The position numbers and the translations under genes are program-made. Source: TTA-H9 sp002071415 (GTDB lineage: Bacteria > Bacteroidota > Bacteroidia > Bacteroidales > TTA-H9). Taken from it: a DNA stretch of 8,585 nucleotides. Positions 1 through 5,298 of the stretch are shown one piece after another. Numbering within the stretch: the stretch's first letter is position 1; each line of letters starts with the position of its first letter. The stretch is from assembly GCA_035411425.1 (NCBI GenBank), contig DAONSX010000076.1:1-8585 (forward strand). Direction: 5' to 3'. The notes under the pieces are model-generated. The model was not told where the DNA came from. It ran no database searches and was given only the letters and a program-made list of their open reading frames with translations.

Positions 1-172
1 AATCCTCAGGTTTACAATTATTGAGGTAGGTCATTAGGCTTTGTTTGATCACTTTGTTGGGTGTGGTTTGATGCCGAATGCAAAAATTATTGAGAAGTTC
101 CATTTGAGAAGCACCTAACTTGATGATTAGTTTTTTCGATTTTAGTGGTTTTCGTTTTTTCTTTTTGGGCAT
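1..172 (-). CDS. Small basic protein, N-terminal part (runs off the window edge)
   Basis: The reverse strand from 172 down to 1 reads as 57 codons without a stop, beginning MPKKKKRKPLKSKK, and continues past the left edge. The first 14 residues are almost all Lys, Arg and Pro. A segment LIIKLGASQMELLNNFC follows, then HQTTPNKVIKQSLMTYL. A short beta-like strand followed by two amphipathic helices, with a TP(N/T)K(V/L)I turn, resembles small ribbon-helix-helix-type or related DNA-binding proteins seen in Bacteroidota; this is an impression from memory, not a search result. The start was chosen as the first ATG that leaves the basic tail at the N-terminus; no Shine-Dalgarno site precedes it, which is normal for this phylum. 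It lies 109 bp after the phosphomutase stop in the same direction and may be co-transcribed with it. Function unknown. The N-terminal tail looks like a eukaryotic nuclear localisation signal, but that is only charge composition. Confidence 0.6.
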   Translation of the reverse strand, partial: MPKKKKRKPLKSKKLIIKLGASQMELLNNFCIRHQTTPNKVIKQSLMTYLNNCKPED

Positions 173-281
173 GGCTATGCAAACGTTTTCAATAAGTTAG
201 TCAGGTAATCCGAGGGATGGTATTTGTTTTCGATAAATCTATAGGTATGGCATAAGTCAAGTATAGTTCGAACGCGTTTAT

Positions 282-1676
282 CTATAAAATCGGTATGAAT
301 TGTTCGATTTCGTATATAAATTTTTTTACGAGTTCTTCGGCTTTGTCTGGCGATAAGCTCTCGGCATATATTCTAATAATGGGTTCGGTATTGGAGCGTC
401 GCAAATGCACCCATTCGTCGGGAAATTCTATTTTGAGTCCATCCACTTTATTTTGTGGAAAAGAAGAATATTTTTTGGATATTTCTTCGAGAATGGATCG
501 AATATCGGTGTTTTCGGGCAAATCGATCTTATTTTTCGACATAAAGAAGTTAGGATAAGATTTGCGCAAGCTCGAAGCGGTAAGCCCTGTGTGTGCCAGA
601 TAGCTCAAGAATAGGGCAACGCCAACCAGAGCATCACGACCGTAATGCAGCTCGGGATAGATGATTCCGCCGTTACCTTCGCCTCCTATGACTGCATGAG
701 TTTTTTTCATCAATTCCACCACATTTACTTCGCCAACAGCCGAAGCAAAATATTCGTAACCTGCCTTTTGAGTAATCACCTTCAAGGTTCTGGTAGAGGA
801 AAGATTCGAAACCGTAGGACCTCCACGATGCTGAAGTACATAATCGGCTACAGCCACCAATGTATATTCTTCGCCAAACATTTCTCCATTTTCACAAACA
901 AAAGCCAGACGATCGACGTCGGGATCGACTACTATGCCCAGATGCGCACCATGTTTTTTTACTGCCTCGGAAATTTCACCCAGATGCTCTGGCAAGGGTT
1001 CGGGATTATGTGCAAAATTACCGTCGGGAGTACAGTTTAAACAGATGATTTCCTTTACCCCAAGAGCTCTTAACAATGACGGAATGGCAATTCCCCCTGA
1101 TGAATTGACTGTATCTACAACAATCTTGAAATTTGCCCTGCAAATGGCTTCTACATCCACTAAGGGAAGTTGCAGAATTCGGCGAATGTGATGCGACAGC
1201 ATTTCATCATTTTGTGAATATCGGCCAATATCGGCCAATTCGGCATATATGAAAGATTCTTCTTCCGAAATCCTTAATATTTCTTCTCCTTCATCAGATG
1301 ATATGAATTCTCCATCTCGGTTCAATAACTTCAAAGCATTCCAGTTCGCAGGATTATGGCTGGCAGTAATGATGATGCCCCCATCGGCTTGTAATGCCGT
1401 GATGGCTATTTCGGTGGTAGGTGTGGTAGTAAGTCCTATATCTATTACATCGGCTCCCATGGATTGTAAGGTTGCACAAACTATCCCATTGATCAGATCG
1501 CCTGATGGACGAGCATCTCGACCAACTACGATAACAGGATGCTTTTCCCCCCCATGGTGTCGAATCAATGACAAGTAAGCCGAAGTAAATCTGGTTACAT
1601 CAATGGGTGTGAGTCCTTGGCCGGGTTTCCCTCCAATTGTACCTCGTATCCCCGATATACTCTTGATTAATGCCAT
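282..1676 (-). CDS. glmM: Phosphoglucosamine mutase-type alpha-D-phosphohexomutase
   Basis: Cytoplasmic phosphohexomutase of 464 residues, the usual length for the Bacteroidota/archaeal-type GlmM group. It probably interconverts glucosamine-6-phosphate and glucosamine-1-phosphate, feeding UDP-GlcNAc synthesis for peptidoglycan and lipopolysaccharide. All four family hallmarks are visible. The phosphoserine loop TASHNP is at residues 104-109, with Ser106 as the phosphorylated residue. The Mg-binding loop DPDVDR is at 251-256. The sugar-binding loop GEGNGG is at 332-337. The C-terminal phosphate-binding loop RRSNTEP is at 426-432. The N-terminus, with SGIRGT at 8-13, is typical and supports the chosen ATG. 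The sugar loop differs from the GEQSGH of enterobacterial GlmM and the GEMSGH of phosphomannomutases, so a phosphoglucomutase or phosphomannomutase activity is not excluded. The gene is divergent from the glucan genes and has its own promoter box just upstream. The reading frame is intact despite a run of seven C at 1547-1553 (+ strand). Confidence 0.9.
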   Translation of the reverse strand: MALIKSISGIRGTIGGKPGQGLTPIDVTRFTSAYLSLIRHHGGEKHPVIVVGRDARPSGDLINGIVCATLQSMGADVIDIGLTTTPTTEIAITALQADGGIIITASHNPANWNALKLLNRDGEFISSDEGEEILRISEEESFIYAELADIGRYSQNDEMLSHHIRRILQLPLVDVEAICRANFKIVVDTVNSSGGIAIPSLLRALGVKEIICLNCTPDGNFAHNPEPLPEHLGEISEAVKKHGAHLGIVVDPDVDRLAFVCENGEMFGEEYTLVAVADYVLQHRGGPTVSNLSSTRTLKVITQKAGYEYFASAVGEVNVVELMKKTHAVIGGEGNGGIIYPELHYGRDALVGVALFLSYLAHTGLTASSLRKSYPNFFMSKNKIDLPENTDIRSILEEISKKYSSFPQNKVDGLKIEFPDEWVHLRRSNTEPIIRIYAESLSPDKAEELVKKFIYEIEQFIPIL

Positions 1677-1689
1677 TTATATTTTTGGG

Positions 1690-1697
1690 CAAAGATA
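1690..1697 (-). promoter_or_regulatory. Bacteroidota-type promoter -7 box for glmM
   Basis: On the minus strand this reads TATCTTTG, an exact match to the Bacteroidota -7 consensus TAnnTTTG, and a C follows it. It ends 13 bp before the glmM start codon, so transcription would begin only a few bases ahead of the ATG. No convincing -33 TTTG is visible at the usual spacing: the bases there read GTGTAAAG. The leader would be very short, so an alternative upstream start of transcription is possible. Confidence 0.5.
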
Positions 1698-1895
1698 CAT
1701 TTTGTTTTTTACTCACTTTACACCCTTTCCCTTTGATTTTTATAACATATTGATAGGGAATGGAATCATCAATTTTGTTCCTTCTCTTATTAGTATTTTA
1801 TTGATTACGAGCTATTCTCTTTTGTTTAATTCTTCTTTGGAATTTGCTTTTGTCTCATATATTATCCTGACAATAGGGGGTTAAATCATTTCCAT

Positions 1896-1955
1896 AGCTG
1901 ATGTTCACAGAAAATCTGCGTGGAATAGCAAATTCAATCAGCGTAAATCAACGAA
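1896..1955. repeat. Degenerate intergenic repeat with AATC(T/A)GCGT units
   Basis: Two similar units are visible: AAAATCTGCGTGGAAT at 1911-1926 and CAATCAGCGTAAATC at 1935-1949. They share AATC(T/A)GCGT and are preceded by AGCTGATGTTCACAG. GCTGAT at 1898-1903 is also the inverse complement of ATCAGC at 1937-1942. From memory, strings of the type 'AATCTGCGT..AATCAGCGT' recur between genes in many Bacteroidota genomes. Only this copy is in the window, so its dispersed nature is inferred. Confidence 0.35.
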
Positions 1956-2043
1956 AGGGAATGCCATTAACATTATCTTTAAAAATCTGTAGATTAATAG
2001 TTAATAAGCAACAGTCCATCTTCGAATTTACAAGAGAAATCTT

Positions 2044-2051
2044 TACTTTAG
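2044..2051 (+). promoter_or_regulatory. Possible -7 box for the GH31 gene
   Basis: TACTTTAG matches TAnnTTTG at seven of eight positions and lies 37 bp before the GH31 start codon, a normal distance for a Bacteroidota promoter. No TTTG is present at the expected -33 position; the nearest candidate, TTTA at 2027-2030, is too close. A second box of the same quality, TATCTTTA, lies at 1974-1981. Neither can be preferred with certainty. Confidence 0.3.
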
Positions 2052-2088
2052 CTCGGTTTTTAAAGAAAAGTCATAGCTATAACATCAC

Positions 2089-4479
2089 ATGAAACAATCT
2101 TATTGGATATTTAACTGCATCTGTCGGTTGTTTATATTCTTTCTTATACATGATGTGCTTCATGCTCAGAATACAGAAAGATATTTATCATCGAATAGCA
2201 ATGGGCATCAGCTTTTTATACATACTACGGAAGGCGAATATCGTTTTGTTGTGAAAACCGACAAAATTTTGGAAGTAAGTTTTCGGTGTAATGAATGTCT
2301 TGCAACAGATACTTCGGTAAGTGTAGTTCTTGGCGATCGAACTACTCCTTGGAGAATGATGAAAGACGGAGAATTTGCCAATGAGGATTGGGAAATGATG
2401 ATTCGAAAACAACCCTTCGAAATAGTATTTACTTATCGAGAGAAACCGGCGGTTGTTTTTTCGGGTTATTTTGCTTCGAACGAATCGAATCGGGGTTTCC
2501 ATTTCGTTATAGGAGATGAAAAATTTATTACTGGAGGAGGTATGAGAGCACTTCCTTTGAATATCAAGGGACGATTATTGAAACTGGAAAACAGGCCATG
2601 GTATGGTTACGGTTTTGAGGCCGATCAGCTCAATTACAGCATTCCATTATTGATTATGGGATCGGGTTATGCTATTTTTTTCGATAATACGGCAAAGGGC
2701 TATGCTGATATAGGCAAAACCCAAAGTAAAATTTTAAAATTTGGCACAAGAGGAGGGAGGATGGCTTTTTATCTGATTGTTGGTGAAAATTTACAGGAAA
2801 TTACGCAAAATTTTACCTTGCTTACCGGACACCAACCTTTGCCTCCTCTTTGGACATTTGGTCATCTACTAAGCCGTATGGCTTACCGAACTCAGGCTCA
2901 AACCGACAGTATCGTCAGAGCTACCATCCAAAATGGATATCCTCTCGATGCCATCATTCTCGATTTGTTTTGGTTTGGTGATACCTTATTTCACACTCTT
3001 GGCAACCTCGATTGGTACCGCCCAAATTGGCCCGATCCCATTCAAATGATGAATTCGTTTCGTGAAATGGGCGTGAAAACGGTGGTAATTACCGAACCTT
3101 ACATTGTAAAAGGCTCGCATACTTTCGAAGAAGCCGATCGTTTGGGAATTCTTGGGAAAAATAAAGATGGAAGAACTTTTATTTTGGACAAATTCTATTT
3201 TGGAGATGGTGGCATCATTGATGTGAGCTTACCTAAAGCCTGCGAATGGATGTGGAAGAAATATGATACCCTCAAAAAGCAGGGTGTAGCTGGCTGGTGG
3301 GTCGATCTGGCCGAACCCGAATATCACCCCGATGGAATCATCTATCATGGAGGAACCTCCGAATTACTGCATAATGCCTATGGTCATCTTTGGGATAAAA
3401 TGTTGTACGATTATTATCGAAAATATTATCCGCATGAGCGTTTATTCAATTTGAACCGTTCGGGTTTTGCGGGTTCACAACGTTTTGGTGTATTACCCTG
3501 GACGGGAGATGTGAGCCGTAGTTGGGCCGGATTGAAGGCACAAATACCCATTTTGTTGAATATGAGCCTTTGCGGTGTGGCTTACGTTCATTCCGATGCG
3601 GGAGGATTTGCCCAAGGCCTGAAAGATGAAGAACTCTATATCCGATGGATACAGATGAGTACATTTTCACCTGTTTTTAGACCTCATGGATCGGGAATAC
3701 CTTCCGAACCCATATTTTTTAACCCCGAAACACAAAAAATCGTAAAAGATTTCATTCATTTACGCTATTCTCTTTTACCTTACAACTATTCCCTGGCTTA
3801 TCAAAATACAACCCAAGGAATTCCTATGGCACGCCCATTATTTTATCAACTAAAACAACCCGAAAATGATTTGCAAAGCTGGAGTTATTTCTGGGGCCCT
3901 TCATTTTTGGTTTCACCTATTGTAGAAAAAAATGAACAAAAACATACCCTATGGCTTCCCAAAGGTAAGTGGTATGATTGGTGGACAGGTGAGGTTTATC
4001 GGGGTGGCAGAAAAATAAAGATTCAAAATCATATTCAACAATTGCCTCTTTTTGCCCGTGCAGGCTGCTTTATTCCCATGATCCCCCCCATACAAACCAC
4101 CGATAAATATTCTACCGATACTTTGATCATACATTATTTTTTGGCTAGTCAACCACATCATGAAGATTTTACCCTTTTTGTGGACGATGGGAAGGATGCT
4201 CTCTCCATCGATAGCTCTCATTTCGAACTGATCCATCTTTTGGCTGACCAAAAAAAGCATGCTTTGACCATCCAGTTAGTTTCCGAAAATCATGGATTTG
4301 TTCATAAACCTCGGAAACGATATATCAAAATGATGATCCATACGAATTTTCCAATGCAGATGTATCTGAAACAAGAAGAGAAGAGGGATAAAATAGAGAC
4401 TTTGCAAGTTTCACCACTTATTTACCAATTTGCTTTCGAGTGGGAGGAAACATGTTTTTCTTTTGAAATAGGATACTGA
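2089..4479 (+). CDS. Exported GH31 alpha-glucosidase / alpha-glucosyltransferase
   Basis: A 796-residue glycoside hydrolase family 31 enzyme acting on alpha-glucosidic bonds of starch- or glycogen-derived oligosaccharides. Residues 1-26 form a signal peptide: a hydrophobic core around 11-20 with likely cleavage after VLHA, placing the enzyme in the periplasm or at the surface. A beta-rich N-terminal domain (about 30-245) precedes the (beta/alpha)8 barrel (about 250-580). Asp292 in LDLFWFGD should bind substrate at subsite -1. Asp406 in WWVDLAEPE is the predicted nucleophile and Asp474 in PWTGD the acid/base. HSDAGGF (501-507) and RPHG (531-534) complete the site. Beta domains follow, including a DUF5110-like segment near FVDDG (697-701). 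The DLAEPE signature resembles, from memory, GH31 oligosaccharide 4-alpha-glucosyltransferases more than classical DMNEP hydrolases, so transglucosylation is a real alternative. A run of seven C at 4083-4089 leaves the frame intact. Confidence 0.9.
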   Translation: MKQSYWIFNCICRLFIFFLIHDVLHAQNTERYLSSNSNGHQLFIHTTEGEYRFVVKTDKILEVSFRCNECLATDTSVSVVLGDRTTPWRMMKDGEFANEDWEMMIRKQPFEIVFTYREKPAVVFSGYFASNESNRGFHFVIGDEKFITGGGMRALPLNIKGRLLKLENRPWYGYGFEADQLNYSIPLLIMGSGYAIFFDNTAKGYADIGKTQSKILKFGTRGGRMAFYLIVGENLQEITQNFTLLTGHQPLPPLWTFGHLLSRMAYRTQAQTDSIVRATIQNGYPLDAIILDLFWFGDTLFHTLGNLDWYRPNWPDPIQMMNSFREMGVKTVVITEPYIVKGSHTFEEADRLGILGKNKDGRTFILDKFYFGDGGIIDVSLPKACEWMWKKYDTLKKQGVAGWWVDLAEPEYHPDGIIYHGGTSELLHNAYGHLWDKMLYDYYRKYYPHERLFNLNRSGFAGSQRFGVLPWTGDVSRSWAGLKAQIPILLNMSLCGVAYVHSDAGGFAQGLKDEELYIRWIQMSTFSPVFRPHGSGIPSEPIFFNPETQKIVKDFIHLRYSLLPYNYSLAYQNTTQGIPMARPLFYQLKQPENDLQSWSYFWGPSFLVSPIVEKNEQKHTLWLPKGKWYDWWTGEVYRGGRKIKIQNHIQQLPLFARAGCFIPMIPPIQTTDKYSTDTLIIHYFLASQPHHEDFTLFVDDGKDALSIDSSHFELIHLLADQKKHALTIQLVSENHGFVHKPRKRYIKMMIHTNFPMQMYLKQEEKRDKIETLQVSPLIYQFAFEWEETCFSFEIGY

Positions 4480-4625
4480 AGCAGCATCTATTACAGAATA
4501 TACTGTTTTGCATAGTCTTCGAGACAAGCGAGGATAATTTTTATCTTGTTCCCAAAGGAGAATTTTCTGTTTGGTAGTCAAAATCTGTACATCGACTACA
4601 CTTGTCGATGTGAGAGAATACCGTT
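4480..4625. other. Non-coding gap after the GH31 gene
   Basis: This stretch immediately follows the GH31 stop, and all three forward frames are interrupted. The frame that later carries the surface-protein repeat has stops at 4575-4577 and 4611-4613. One open piece in that frame includes SEDNFYLVPKGEF, which could be part of the same decayed gene, but I do not recognise it. The only clear structure is an 8-bp inverted repeat at 4589-4611. No U-tract terminator is visible behind the GH31 gene. Confidence 0.5.
4589..4611. repeat. Perfect 8-bp inverted repeat (hairpin or palindromic site)
   Basis: ACATCGAC (4589-4596) and GTCGATGT (4604-4611) are exact inverse complements around the 7-base loop TACACTT. 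One further T-G wobble pair is possible outside. No T-run follows, so it is not a standard intrinsic terminator. It lies 110 bp after the GH31 stop and could be a 3'-end stabilising hairpin, a protein-binding palindrome, or chance. Confidence 0.4.
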
Positions 4626-5141
4626 GTGCTTTCCATCCAATGCATAGATACCATACGGCTGCTATGGTGGAACTTCTGTGATCCCACCAGAGGCTCTACC
4701 AATACTTCAACCTATAGCACATCTCAATATAACCCCTGGTATCCATATCGTACGAATAATCGTAAAACTATAAGCAAACGCTACGACATGGATGCATTCC
4801 ATCTTTTCATCGAGCTTCATCCCTTCCCCAATCTTGGCCCAGATATTACAGTATGTGAAAACCAACCAGTAATTCTGGATGCTGGCTACAATCTCTAATG
4901 GTACTGCTTATGGAATATAGAAGCCGCATCGAGCAGCATAACCGTAGACACCAGTGGAACATAGAGTATTACTGTAATTTCTCAAAATGGCTGTATGGGC
5001 AGAGGTAATATCGATGTATTCACTGGTCAAGGCACGAAACCTTCATCGAGGCTCATCATACTCAATTGATTTTTATGGTACATTGGCTAAATTTTCACGT
5101 TGCTGGAATACTTCGAGAATAACAGTAAAGGACTTATTGAG
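4626..5141 (+). pseudogene. Relic of a type IX-secreted / gliding-type surface protein
   Basis: In one frame the bases 4818-5018 encode a well-preserved Bacteroidota surface-protein repeat. It starts HPFPNLGPDITVCENQPVI, continues LDAGYN, then after an in-frame TAA (4896-4898) WYCLWNIEAASSSITVDTSGT. After TAG (4962-4964) comes SITVISQNGCMGRGNIDV. The pattern LGPD..C, LDAG, LWN, SSITV, SGT(Y), NGC, D.V is that of the PKD/Ig-like modules repeated in large secreted adhesins and gliding-associated proteins. The TAG sits where the family has Tyr, which is one base from TAT or TAC. The segment DAFHLFIEL just before may end a preceding repeat. More stops follow at 5067, 5088 and 5142. No start codon, signal peptide or complete sorting domain is seen. 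The ends are uncertain; 4626 is simply where this frame re-opens. It separates two functionally linked glucan genes. Confidence 0.65.
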
Positions 5142-5211
5142 TAAAAGTCGAAGATTCTCCATTGACTTTTTCTTTTGAGCTGATAATGAAAATTTTTATA
5201 AATATTTGCCT

Positions 5212-5219
5212 TAGATTTG
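5212..5219 (+). promoter_or_regulatory. Bacteroidota-type promoter -7 box for the GH13-MFS pair
   Basis: TAGATTTG is an exact match to TAnnTTTG and is followed by C. It ends 79 bp before the GH13 start codon, leaving a leader of about 70 bases. The -33 element is not obvious: a TTTG at 5174-5177 is too far upstream, and the bases at the right spacing are A/T-rich (AAAATTTTTATA). Its position directly after the relic suggests that the GH13 and MFS genes are transcribed independently of the GH31 gene. Confidence 0.45.
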
Positions 5220-5298
5220 CGTCGATAAAAAGAAAAAAATCCACAGACCACTCGATTGTTTAGAGAATTATATCCATATCACTCATAAATGTAAATGA

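Larger units (their letters stand above)
1677..2088. other. Divergent intergenic region between glmM and the GH31 gene
   Basis: These 412 bp separate two divergently transcribed genes, and I see no credible gene in them. The first part (about 1698-1860) is markedly T-rich on the + strand. It holds the glmM -7 box near its left end, a degenerate intergenic repeat around 1896-1955, and two near-consensus -7 boxes facing the GH31 gene: TATCTTTA at 1974-1981 and TACTTTAG at 2044-2051. No operator palindrome strong enough to name, no tRNA and no riboswitch-like structure was recognised. Two short rightward open frames here, 1603-1884 and 1901-2092, have low-complexity translations with no recognisable motif and were not called. 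Confidence 0.6.

Noticed and set aside
152..172. Nuclear localisation signal in the small basic protein
   Set aside because: The PKKKKRK string looks like one, but the context is bacterial. A basic tail for nucleic-acid binding is the simpler reading.
262..287. Terminator or tRNA T-arm around GTTCGAAC
   Set aside because: Only a 5-bp A/T stem (TATAG/CTATA) flanks it and no T-run follows. The GTTCGAAC and AACGCGTT palindromes simply overlap. No acceptor or anticodon arms are present.
1547..1553. Run of seven C in glmM as a phase-variation switch (also 4083-4089 in the GH31 gene and six G at 7865-7870 in the MFS gene)
   Set aside because: The tracts are shorter than usual slippage switches, they lie in metabolic genes, and all frames are intact.
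1603..1884. Rightward open frame over the glmM start and the intergenic region
   Set aside because: It overlaps the conserved N-terminus of glmM on the opposite strand, and its second half is T-rich low-complexity sequence with no recognisable motif.
1677..2088. CRISPR array, insertion sequence ends or riboswitch in the intergenic region
   Set aside because: There are no regularly spaced repeats, no terminal inverted repeats with target duplication, and no known aptamer core visible.
4626..5066. Intact gene read through by stop-codon reassignment
   Set aside because: The frame would need TAA, TAG and TGA all to be read as sense, while the four complete genes use standard stops and contain none in frame. 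Decay is simpler.
4987..5178. Rightward open frame overlapping the relic in another frame
   Set aside because: The same bases encode the recognisable NGC module end in the relic frame. The alternative product shows no motif and has no credible start context.
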